This document shows positions 48,560 to 58,802 of a stretch of 64,000 nucleotides of DNA, in pieces. The notes under the pieces were generated by a model. The model worked only from the letters and a program-made list of their open reading frames with translations, had not been told where the DNA came from and did no database searches. Made by a program: the position numbers and the translations under genes. The DNA comes from Eupeodes corollae (Eukaryota > Arthropoda > Insecta > Diptera > Syrphidae). Location: positions 65,688,946 to 65,752,945 of the forward strand of contig NC_079147.1 of NCBI RefSeq assembly GCF_945859685.1. The letters run 5' to 3'. Within the stretch, counting starts at the first letter, position 1. Every line of letters begins with the position of its first letter.

Positions 48560-49260
48560 TGCCAATAATTCTTTTACTATAGTTGCCTCATCTTAGAGAG
48601 CGGTTAAATTTAACGCCGATATTTGTTGAAGTTTCTACATACTTAATTAAAGCATTACGTAGCAAAATCAAGCTTAAGAAAAAGAGATCGAAGAATCTTT
48701 TTAGAAATCACTACGCATTAAGATTTTTTAGAGTTGAAGAAAAGACCATTTAAGTTTGACCAGTTTGATATTTTTCAAGGTCTACATTCATATTAGAAGC
48801 GCTATGTTACTTGGAGTAAAGTTGAAAGTCGTCGACATAGAGTTGACAGTAACAGATTTTGATCAAACTTGGAAGCTTATTCACATAGATGCAAAAAAAG
48901 GTTAGGACACAATATCGACCCTTGAGGAACACCGGACAATGTAGGTACAAAACTGAACAAACAGTCATCAATTTGAACTGCTTGTTTTTTGTTAGTCAAA
49001 TACGAATATACAAGCTTAGCGGAACTTGCAGCAAAATAGAATGAAATGGTTGATAATGACTAAAGCCTTTGAAAAATCAAGCAGGATTAAGAAAGTTACA
49101 TCATCTAAGCAGAGTGCTGTTGTACAGATATGCTTTTTCCGAAAGCTAGATTGTTTGGAGTGATCAAAGAGTTTGCTGTGAGATAAGCGTTTATTTGTAT
49201 CTGCAAACTTCTTTCAGATTTAAGACAAACATGGTTGAATAGAGATGGGTCTTTATTGAG
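48560..49260 (-). mobile_element. Jockey/CR1-type reverse transcriptase fragment
   Basis: On the minus strand, SGVPQGSILCPNLF at about 48945-48905 is a good GVPQGSILSPxLF motif. Upstream pieces at 49100-49020 keep a decayed FSKALVI-like first-aspartate region, and downstream pieces at 48860-48790 keep a decayed FADD-box region (LCRRLSTL). No open frame of useful length exists. The subfamily cannot be settled by eye. Confidence 0.65.
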
Positions 49261-49740
49261 TTCCTTTAGCATTTAAAATTGTTTTTTTTTTTTAATTTCT
49301 ATAACTCCAATAACTTTTTATTGTATTTAATCTTTCAACATATATAATTAAGCACTATCTAAACATAAATTATTGATCAGTGTACAAAAAAGAAAGTAAT
49401 TATGTAGAATGATTGTTTTTTTTTTTTCTAATAGAATGAATAGAAGCACGAAAATTCTAAAAATATTCAAATGAATTTAGTGTGATTTCTTAAGTCCTTT
49501 TTAATGAAAAACACATTTTAGGTAAGCATCTGATAAAAACATAAAATATAGTACACGTATGTGGAATATTTTTTTGTATAAATGTATATTGTATATATTT
49601 CCGTGGTGCACAGTTTAACAATATCAGCTTTAAATCTACATTACAATTTAATACACAATATTAATACAAAAATTTTAAACTCTCTTTTACATCAGAAGCA
49701 AAGGTTGTAAAATATTAAATTTAAAAAATAATAAAGAAAA

Positions 49741-50631
49741 AAAGGCTGGGATGCGACCCACACAGGTAACTTGCCATCCCGTCTGTCTATTTGTCTTGCT
49801 TGAAAGATTCTAGGTTTTTTTTAAATTTAAAAGCATTTCTTAAATTTTTACAAATTGGATGAACGAAATTAATTTGAGAGATATCAAGATCCGAACGTCA
49901 ATTTTTACCAAATTTGCGTACTATTTGTTGTAGATTTAATATTTAATGAAAAAACGCACAGTTTATAAAAAAACTACTTAATATCGAAAACAATATTTTC
50001 TGTGAAATAAAAAGAATTTGAGGGTATTATTTTGAATTTTTAAAAGCTTTTTGAGTAGTAAGTAAATTTGTACCAAGTTTGAGTATTTTTTTTTTTTTGT
50101 TAAGTTTTTATTTTTTGTAAAAAAAAACTGTCAATCCGATTTTCTTCAAAATTTAACTGAATCTTGACAACAATATTTTTTAAAAGATAAAAGTAGTTAA
50201 AAGCCAATATCTCAGAGTTTTCAAAAGATTTTTGAGTCGAAATTCAATTCAATTCGATTTTGCACAAAATTTTACTAGATGTTAAGAACGTTATTGTTTT
50301 GGATATAAAATCATTTTGTATTCGTAAAATTTTCGAGGTGACACAATTTTTTTCCAGTTTGTTTTTGATTTATAAAAAAAAAACGTTAATTGAATTATTT
50401 TCAAAAAATATAGCTACTTGTTTAGTTAGCCCTGTTTGCATATTTCTGCATCTTTCTGACTTTTTATCTGTATAACAAAATTCGTTTGAAGTGGATATCT
50501 CTTCTGAGATATGGACAACGAAAAAAACGTCGCGAACTTACGGATGTAACAGACGTACGGACCTTGAAACCTCGAGAAATGTAAAAATTTGACAAATCGG
50601 ACCCATTACAAAAACTTCCTATGGGAAGTTA
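49741..50631. repeat. Unclassified dispersed repeat, copy 1
   Basis: It shares its left end (GGCTG, then CAACCCACA or CGACCCACA, then CCATCC(C/T)GTCTGTC, ATTTGTCTTGCTT) and its right end (CGACGAAAAAAAC, CGCGAAC, ACCTTGAAAC, CGAGAAATGT) with the copy at 61371-62655. The interior has a repeated block. Each unit runs from a TTTTGAAAAGATATTTGAGTC-like start through CAATTTTTACCAA and a T-run to TGTCAATT and GACAACAATATTT. The right edge carries a small dyad (AACTTCC TATG GGAAGTT, 50613-50630). No coding capacity is visible. Orientation and class are unknown. Confidence 0.75.
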
Positions 50632-50819
50632 AAAAGGCAAATATAATAAAAACAAATATATGGTTAAAAATGGAACTTAGCAAATTCTTTATCTTAGTTT
50701 CTTTATTGTTGATGAAACAATTAAATGAAAGCATTGGAACAGGTTTATTAAATTTCATGGAGAAAACAGCCTTTACTTTTCAATTTCTGCATGACCACTT
50801 CTTGTTCATGGTTCTTATA

Positions 50820-51669
50820 AACGGTGATTTTTTAAGAGCTTGACAACTTTAAAAAAAAAAAACGCATAAAATTTGCAAAATCTCATCGATTTTTTATTTG
50901 AAACGTTAGATTGGTCCATGACATTTACTTTTTGAAGATAATTTCATTTAAATGTTGACCGCGGCTGCGTCTTAGGTGGTCCATTCGGAAAGTCCAATTT
51001 TGGGTAACTTTTTCGAGCATTTCGGCCGGAATAGCCCGAATTTCTTCGAAAATGTTGTCTTCCAAAGCTGGAATAGTTGCTGGCTTATTTGTGTAGACTT
51101 TAGACTTGACGTAGCCCCACAAAAAATAGTCTAAAGCCGTCAAATCGCATGATCTTGGTGGCCAACTTACCGGTCCATTCCTTGAGATGAATTGTTCTCC
51201 GAAGTTTTCCCTCAAAATGGCCATAGAATCCCGAGCTGTGTGGCATGTAGCGCCATCTTGTTGAAACCACATGTCAACCAAGTTCAGTTCTTCCATTTTT
51301 GGCAACAAAAAGTTTGTTAGCATTGAACGATAGCGATCGCCATTCACCGTAACGTTGCGTCCAACAGCATCTTTGAAAAAATACGGTCCAATGATTCCAC
51401 CAGCGTACAAACCACACCAAACAGTGCATTTTTCGGGATGCATGGGTTGCTCTTCACTCTAAATGCGTCAAGCGGAAACACATTTCGAACCGAACACTGA
51501 TTTTGGTAATAAAATTCAATGATTTGCAAGCGTTGCTCGTTAGTAAGTCTATTCATGATGAAATGTCAAAGCATACTGAGCATCTTTCTCTTTGACACCA
51601 TGTCTGAAATCCTGCGTGATCTGTCAAATACTAATGCATGAAAATCCTAACCTCAAAAAAATCACCCTT
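50820..51669 (-). mobile_element. DD41D mariner-like element A (internally deleted)
   Basis: The 850-bp element is bounded by TA at 50818-50819 and 51670-51671. Its ends are AACGGTGATTTTTTAAGAG (left) and, complemented, AAGGGTGATTTTTTTGAGG (right). It carries one minus-strand transposase relic with catalytic residues two and three separated by 41 residues, the spacing known for rosa-type mariners. It lies 219 bp from element D, which is in the opposite orientation. Confidence 0.85.
50925..51556 (-). pseudogene. DD41D mariner-like transposase, deleted
   Basis: A genuine ATG at 51556 opens MNRLTNEQRLQIIEFYYQ, the first helix-turn-helix region. After about 27 codons an internal deletion joins it, out of frame, to the catalytic domain starting near 51443 (HPEKCTVWCGLYAGGIIGP). 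The catalytic part runs to a stop at 50925 and keeps WFQQDGATCHTA, containing the second catalytic aspartate, and DLTALDYFLWGYVKSKV, containing the third. The deletion removes the second helix-turn-helix and the SDE-type first aspartate. The protein would cut TA-flanked DNA in an intact relative, but this copy cannot. Confidence 0.85.
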
Positions 51670-51888
51670 TATGAGTACACAAATATTTTAAGCAGTTTTT
51701 AAGAACAAAACACTTTTGGTAGATGTTTTAAAGCTTTTCACACCACTTAAAAAAAAAACCTTTTACATTCATTAAAAAAACCTCATCACTCTTAAAAGGT
51801 TTCAAATTTTAATATTGTTTTTATGTTTATTTTATTAGAGGAACTATTTTAAAACAACATATGATAAGAAAATTATTAACTGATCGTA

Positions 51889-52521
51889 GTGGGTGTATTT
51901 TTAGAGACAACACTTTTTTTTAATGACCTACCACAGTGTAAGCTGTCAAGATATTTCTTTTTAGTTTGACTTGCTTTTTCAACATGAAGAGACTGACTAA
52001 TGAACATAGCTTCCAAATTGTGGAAATTTACTTTGAAAATTATGCTTTTGCTCGAAATATTAGTTTAGCGATGAAACTCACTTCTGGTTGGGTGGAAATA
52101 CTAATAAAAAAAAATACGTTATTGCAATCGTAAGACATCTTTCTATCCAAAAAAGCTGACTGTTGTATATACTTTTTGGCTTGGTGGAATAATTACTCTG
52201 TTCTTTTTTTTTAAACTATGCTGGCCAAAACGATATAGTTAATGAAGGCCATTGTAGAGGCTGAAGAATCATTATTATGGACTTTTTAGTCCATCAATTG
52301 AACAACCATGATGTGTAGTAGCTGTGCTTTCAACAAGATTCATAGGACGCAGCAAATAACACTAATTGAGTCACAATTTATTTATTGAAGTAAATATTTT
52401 AGAACCCGATACTTGGACGTTACGGACATAAAAAAATTTCCTCCAAGAACATGAGAACAATTGACAAAAGTCTTTGGTTCATTGCATATAAAAGTTCTTT
52501 ACAGTTTAAAAAAACACCCTT
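51889..52521 (+). mobile_element. DD41D mariner-like element D (internally deleted)
   Basis: TA flanks it at 51887-51888 and 52522-52523. The ends are GTGGGTGTATTTTTAGAG (left) and, complemented, AAGGGTGTTTTTTTAAAC (right). The transposase relic begins with an ATG (about 51984), MKRLTNEHSFQIVEIYFEN. It jumps straight to FSDETHFWLGG near 52062 (first catalytic aspartate), then GGIITL, CFQQD near 52330 (second aspartate) and FPPRT near 52437. Several frameshifts and stops are present. The deletion removes the region between the N-terminal helix-turn-helix and the catalytic core. It is diverged from A and B. Confidence 0.75.
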
Positions 52522-52639
52522 TAGTTGCACCTACCCTTTTAAAATAGTGTTGACCAAACCGCCGAATTAAAAGATTTGCCAACAATTTGAAAATTTAACA
52601 ATTCAACGTGACTTCATTATTATTATATTTAATTTCAGT

Positions 52640-52976
52640 CTAGCCTAGCACAACAAGAGGTATGAATTATCCCGACACTACTTCTAGTGAGGTTCCAAAA
52701 ATATGCTATTTATTCGCTTGTTATTTTCAATCTATGTATTTATTAGATGCTCCTACCGTTCAGGAAATGCCTTTGGTAACTATTATCGACATCGACTCGT
52801 TTAGAAAGCGAAGAGGCTCTATCTGAATTAGATTCTAATAAAGGTAAGGGAAGCAATAGAATTTCTGCTAGTCTTTGCGAAGTCGAATTTTCAGGTACGT
52901 CAACCACGACAAACTTAGATTTAATTACTCATGACATAATATCTAATATGGAAAAGATGTGCCAAATGATATTATA
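52640..52976 (+). mobile_element. Non-LTR retrotransposon pre-RT fragment
   Basis: A frame near 52798-52860 reads ESEEALSELDSNKGKGSNRI. This resembles the block before the reverse transcriptase of Jockey/CR1-type elements, where L..LDxNKGxGPDGIP is common. It lies directly left of mariner-like element B. Reverse transcriptase of the same strand and group resumes directly right of B, so both may belong to one interrupted and deleted element. Confidence 0.4.
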
Positions 52977-53880
52977 AAGGTTGATTTTTTAGCTATTATC
53001 TTTCTGGTAACACTGGTTTAAGCAGCTGACGTACGTTTTGTGTTTTGTTTTACTGTCAATCGTCTCCAGTTTGGTCTATAATTTAACTACGAATCGTTTT
53101 ACAAACGAACAACGCTTGCAAATTATAATAAAATTAATTATAATTTAATTTTATTACCAAATTGCGTGCTCTGTTAAGAAAGTTCATTGCGCTTTTTTAC
53201 CGAAAAACTGTGTTCAGCGACGAAGCTCATTTTTGCCTCCGTGGGTACGTAAATAAGCAGAATTGACGATTTTGAAGTGAATATCAGCCAGAAGCATTGC
53301 AAGAGCTACCAATGCATCCGGAAAATGTCACAGTTTGGTTCGGTTTATGGGCTGACATCATTGGACCGAACTTCTTGAAAGTTGGTGCGAATCGTAACGT
53401 AACTGTGAATGGTGCGCGCTACCGCGAGATGATATTCAACTTTTTTTTGCCCCAAATGCAAGAGCTTGACTTGCATGAATAGTGGTTTCAACAAGACGGT
53501 GCCACATGCCATACAGCAAACGCAAAAATGGACTTATTGAGAGACGAATTCGGTGAACATTTTATTTCACGTTCAAAACCGGTCAATTGGCCGCCTAGAT
53601 CGTGCGATTAAACGCATGTCTATACAGACAATCCCGCTTTAATTGACGCATTGGAAGACAGCATTAATCAATTTATTCGTGAGATACCGGCCAGAATGCT
53701 AAAATTGGACTTAGCAGATGGACCATTTAAAGCGTAGTCAAGGTCAACATTTGCACGAAATAATCTTTAAACACTAAATTATATAGACCGTACTATCGAT
53801 TCAAATAAAGTTGTCATGCTTTTTTTTAATTTTGTGTGTTTTTTCTTAAAACTTTCATTAGCTTTTAAAAAATCACTCTA
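52977..53880 (+). mobile_element. DD41D mariner-like element B (internally deleted)
   Basis: The ends are AAGGTTGATTTTTTAGC (left) and, complemented, TAGAGTGATTTTTTAAAAGC (right), with TA on either side (52975-52976 and 53881-53882). The transposase relic has decayed N-terminal FTNEQRLQII near 53093. FSDEAHF near 53213 carries the first aspartate. The best open frame is 53297-53482 (QELPMHPENVTVWFGLW). WFQQDGATCHTA follows an in-frame TAG near 53482, and WPPRSCD ends at a stop where the third aspartate should follow. The spacing matches element A, so it is the same DD41D type. Deletions affect the N-terminal half and the region around the third aspartate. Confidence 0.82.
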
Positions 53881-53882
53881 TA

Positions 53883-54715
53883 TTTACAGACTTTGCAAAA
53901 CATTCATAAAACATTACTCCATAAATTATCTTCCTTGGGTATTCAATCAACTTTATTGAAGTGGCTAAAATCATATTTGACATGTAGACTCCGAAAAGTT
54001 AAAATTGATTGCTCGTTCTCATATAGCATCACAGTTGCAACAGGGGTTCCACAAAGAAGTCATTTAAGGCCATTACTTTTTTTGTTGTTTGCAAATTACC
54101 TTCCTTTTATTTTCAATGATTCAAGTTGCCTGCCTTTTGCGGATGACCTAAAACTTAATCCTAAAATAAGCTGTGAATCTGATTGTTTTATTCTTTTGAA
54201 AGATCTAGCAGAATAAGATAATTGGTGTCAGTGGAATCACATTCTACTTTATATTTCTAAGCCTCAAGTCTTGTCGTGCTTCAGGAATAAAAACCCAATT
54301 TTGTTTGATTATAGTATCAATCACATTAAGTTAAAAAGAGCGAGAAAAAAGAAAGACCTAAGAGTTAGCTTAGCCACCAATTTGTCATTTTGACCTAACT
54401 ATGACTATGAGATAAACAAAGCCAATGAAATGTCTTGATTTATCAAACGAAACACTAGAGAATTCTCAGTTCCCTATAACTTTAACTGTTCAATTCTTCA
54501 GTAAACTCGATTTTGGAATATTAGTATAATTCCAATGGAAAGAATCGATAGAGTTCAAACAAAATTTCACTAGATACGTCTTCTTCAAGTTAAAATGGAG
54601 GATTCCAAGACCGTTCGATAGTATTTGGTGTTTGCTATTATATCGTAGAGTATACTTTTCAGTGATGTTTATTAGGGACATCATATTTTTCATATTAAAT
54701 GGCTTCCGCTACTAT
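53883..54715 (+). mobile_element. Jockey/CR1-type reverse transcriptase relic, palm to C-terminus
   Basis: The open frame 53893-54216 reads KLSSLGIQSTLLKWLKSYLT, then VATGVPQRSHLRPLLF and LPFADDLKL. The last is an intact FADD-type catalytic box. After the stop the thumb continues (KDLRVSLATN near 54356). The C-terminal block from about 54535 reads ERIDRVQTKFH followed by LLQVKMEDSKTV, a decayed form of the RVQxKF tail. The first catalytic aspartate region is missing, cut off at mariner-like element B. Several frameshifts are present. Confidence 0.78.
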
Positions 54716-56785
54716 CATTATTAATTGAAGGATGTGCTCCATGCAGAACAACACGTTGTCGATTTTTAATTTATGAACACTTTCATCGTAGCAATTTTGG
54801 TTGACATGAACCTTTTTCCCGTTTCATCAGTAAGTCCAACTCAACTTACCTATTCCCTTAATGATTTTTAAATAAATGATCATCAAAAATATAAAACCTC
54901 AAGAGAGGTAGATAAATAACTAAAACAGCAATTTATTAGAGTAGAACAATATCTCAAGAGAGCTCGATATCAAATAAAACATATAAGTCTTATTCCAAAA
55001 CCAAGGTCGTTCCTATTTATGTATATACACCTTATTTTCAAGCTATTTATTGATTTGTGCAAATTAAGTATCAAAATTTCCACATGTATATAGATTTAAT
55101 AATTTAAGTCTTATTTGAATTCCTTAAAGGCCTTCCTCAGTCAAAACAACTAAAATGCAACCCTGTAACAAACTGTGTGTGTGCCTAATGATGAAGATTA
55201 TATTCTGGCATGAACTGTTGTTCCTGCTTTATCCTTGCAAGTTAAAACATAAAACAGACTAGGTAGGAACGTAAAAGTCCGGAGAGAATGGAGTATATAG
55301 CAGAAGCCGAGGCGGCACACAAGAAAATCCATTGAGTCTCAGACGACACGCACTCAATTCACCGTTGAAGTTGTTTAAATGCAGTTGAGATGCAAGGATA
55401 TATCCATACATATACCAGTACAGATACACCCCAACATACCTTACCTAACAGCAACTATACTATTGATGTTCCTGGCGTAATTTCAGGTGTATGACGAGGA
55501 CGAACCACGACGACGATGACTATGACGATGATGATGATGACGATGACGAGCAGTGAGAAAAATACCGACTTTGTGTGTGTCGACTGCCGAGTCGAGTCTG
55601 GAATCGGGATCGGTAGATAGTAAGAGATCCCTTAGGGCAGAATTCCATTCCAACTGTGGAACTGGATGTGCTGCAATGTTTCATGCAGGTAGACATTTGC
55701 AAATTCTTTAGAATAGAAAACGTTATCTTTTTGAATAACAATAACATAATTGCAAACACACATGCTTATTTTTAATTTTGAAAAATAGCAACAACTCAAA
55801 AATAAAAAACAAGACAAAACTGAAAAACTAACGCAAACAAATTTGCAGACGTTTTGCATGCGAGGATTTTGTTTATGTGATGAAATGAGATACAAGATAA
55901 GCAAGTTGAATGATGAGATTCACTGAACCTTCTTTAAGCCCCACAAACACAAACCTCCCTTCTCTAGAATTCTATACAGTAACAGTCAGTTGTTGTTTTT
56001 GTTTTTGAAGGTGCAATAGTTGCTGGAGGCATTTTTTTAAGTTATAATAAGTTTGGTTAAGGATGTTCTTGTTGATGACGTATATATAAGGACTAAAAGG
56101 TACTACCTGTATCTATAATACTCTGTAAGTACCTACAACTGAAAAAGAAGGCACCTGCTTAAACTGAATTGCTTACCTGCTTTGATATGCAATTTAACTT
56201 GTTTTAAGTAAACATTGTAACTGGTTGACATTTATAGAGAAATGAATGTCAATGCTCAATTGAGTTGGAAATTTTATTCCCTTTGATGTTTTTTTTTGTT
56301 TTCTTTTTCATCCACTTGTTTCATATTAATGAACTTGAACACGAGGCACGTTTGTAATTAAAAACAAAAAAAAAAAGAATAAAAATAAATATAAAACATG
56401 TTGGATAGGTCTGGGTTAGGACAATTTATAGCTTGACAGTGTTCTTTCAAGGTTCACCGGGAAAGTAGAAGATACAAGAAGGTATTTCGTCCTTAATATT
56501 AATTTAAGGTTTTGTTTAAAACTTAGATAGAATTGTCAAAATTATGAAGTGGCTAGATAGATATGGCAATTCTGGAAAGCGCCGTAGTTTTGATACCATA
56601 AGCTCGATAGACTTGTGGATTGAGAAAAGGTAATTTATAAGGAATTTTTATAATAACATGTCAGCTATGCTATGTCGTCGTGTTCACTAAGGTAAACAGG
56701 TCTTTGATTTTCATTTCCGAGAGTTTATCGAAATCGAACTTCCAAAGATTGACATTCAGAACATTAGCAGCGAAAGTGAATCACA
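54716..56785. other. Non-coding stretch
   Basis: No gene recognised. A less AT-rich patch lies at 55290-55640 with GACGAC and GATGATGATGACGATGACG runs (about 55513-55550). The minus frames over it (SSSSSSSS) are products of the repeat. Confidence 0.5.
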
Positions 56786-56789
56786 GTTT

Positions 56790-58035
56790 CTTTTGAATTA
56801 TGGTGTCCGCAAGTAAAGTAATTAGTGATGTAGGATATGACCATCTTTGGTGCATACTCTCCTATCGGCCAGTGTCCCGTACACATTGTAGTGACCCTCA
56901 CTATACCATGCCTGGGTGGGCACAATTAACCTATAGAACGTTTTCTGTTATATAAATAGGCCATATCATCCTGTATAATACCGTTCGTTCCTATTTGACC
57001 TGGGTTTGATTCTATCAGAAAAATTAAGAAATTTTGCCCCTCATAGTACCAGAAGGAATATTTAACCTTTCTGCAAATGAGCAATGAAGGGCCGATCCTT
57101 GCAGTTCATTTAAATCAATGTCACTATATGACCAATAAGAGTGATATGGAGGTTAATTTTTAGGCTAGTTAGGTCATTTCAATGTTTTTGGACCAGTTTA
57201 TAGGAATGTTGTATTCTAAGCAATGACCATAACAACCTGATTGGCTGTTAGTGCAGATAATTGTGTATCTTTTTAGGTTTGAATTTAATTTGAGTATTCT
57301 GCATTCTTTTCTGATTGCTAGTAATTTAGCTTGAAACACACTGGCACAATGATGTACCCGAAAAGACTAAGACAAATTTTAGGAAAATTCCCTATCCAAC
57401 AAGGTCAAAGATGAAGTGTATAATCTTTGAATTATGATCAGTAAAGATAGAAGTGTCAAAGTTTATTGTAACCATGTCATCCTCTTAATCATTTCTGGCT
57501 GGAAAGAAAGTTCCTTACAGTTCAGTAATACTGCCATGTTTATAAGGACTGGAAAACCAACAGTTTGAATCTTTAAGACCTAGCCTGTTGCACGATATTA
57601 AATATTTTATGTGTAGGTCTTCTGGTAGAAGTTCAGAATAACATTAAAGACATATTTTGAACAGAATCGAAGAGTCCCTGTACTGCCGAAAGTAGCTGTT
57701 CCTTGAATATTCTTTAGTCTAGCGATATTGTATTTTTTTTTAAGCTCTAGCTACCATACACAATCAATCCATATCACAAAATAAGTCATACAACGGTTGT
57801 GTACGTCTATAAAAACATCTTCGATTGAAGGTCCCACTTTTTACCAAATGGTTTTCTACTAAAAGACAACGCAATCCTCCTTAAGTCGATCTTGGGATCT
57901 AGAATAAGTTCTAGAAATTTCGTTTTTGTATCATAAATGCTGGTATGTCATCAACACCTTGAATTTTAACAGGTTGTGGGGTCTGGCATCGGTAGTACTT
58001 TCAAGGACTCAGCTGGATAGGTTATTTTGTAAAAA
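56790..58035 (-). mobile_element. R1/I-group non-LTR retrotransposon with RNase H (relic)
   Basis: On the minus strand, about 57930-57790 reads KFLELILDPKIDLR, then GKKWDLQSKMFL, then YTTVV, the thumb/connection of elements whose intact relatives carry KWGLxPKMVLWTY. About 57700-57640 reads GTATFGSTGTLR. About 57350-57290 reads HHCASVFQAKLLAIRKECRI, an RNase H block (usually DHCSVFQAELLAI). About 57265 keeps ICTNSQSGCYG, in place of the usual DSQAAI block. The remainder to 56790 is too decayed to follow closely. It has the same general group as 37140-38450 and 28160-30175 but is a distinct family. Confidence 0.72.
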
Positions 58036-58089
58036 ATGAAAGAGTAGATTTTTTAAAGCGCAACAAAAAATTAAGGTACATAAATATAA

Positions 58090-58520
58090 ACTTAATATCG
58101 TTTTTTATTTTTATAATACTTCAGTCAAAAACTATTTTTTGTTATTTAAATAGGTTTTTGTGTTTAAAAAAAATTGTCAATTAAATTTGGCCAAAAAAAT
58201 TAACTAACTAACTAAATTCAACAACAACATTTGCAAATAATTAAATAAGTTGGATTCCAATATCTGCTTTTTTAAAAAGATGTTTTATTCAAAAAACTAA
58301 TTTTTACCAATTTGTGTACTATTTTTTTAAAGTAGTTATTTCTTAGAACAAATTTAACAAATAATGAAATGATTTTGAAGCTAAAATCCTCTTTTTTTTC
58401 TCGAGATATTCGAATCAAATACAAGTTTTCAAACATCAATCAACTTTTGTTAAGTTATAAAATTATTTTTAAAGACTAGATGGTTAATTTTTTCTAAACA
58501 GTTTACCATATATCAAAAAC
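58090..58520. repeat. Unclassified dispersed repeat, copy 3 (partial)
   Basis: In order it shows TTGTCAATTAAATTTGGCC, then CAACAACA(A)TTT, then CCAATATCTGC, then a T-rich AAAAAGATGTTTTATTC block, then TTTTTACCAATTTGTGTAC. These follow the internal units of the copies at 49741 and 61371. It lacks both ends and is the most diverged copy. Confidence 0.45.
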
Positions 58521-58802
58521 ATTATTCTTTGATGCATACAATTATTTTGGGTGTAACGTTATTGTTTGTACGCAAAATTTAATTTTTTTTATTTACAAAT
58601 ACAGGGTCCGGTAAAAAGATAAGCAATTTATCAAAAAAATTTGATTGAATTTTTTAAATTAAATACTATGCCATTTACGTTATAAAATAATTATTTAGTA
58701 TTAAACATTACCATTTTATCTATAAATGGCTTTGAATATAAACGTCTAAAAATACGGGAGGTTTTTTTGTGGAAACTTTATTGTTAGAATATATAACATA
58801 TA

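Noticed and set aside
55520..55904. Minus-strand ORFs ending in a poly-Ser run
   Set aside because: The serine run is the complement of a GATGATGACGAT microsatellite and no conserved domain is visible.
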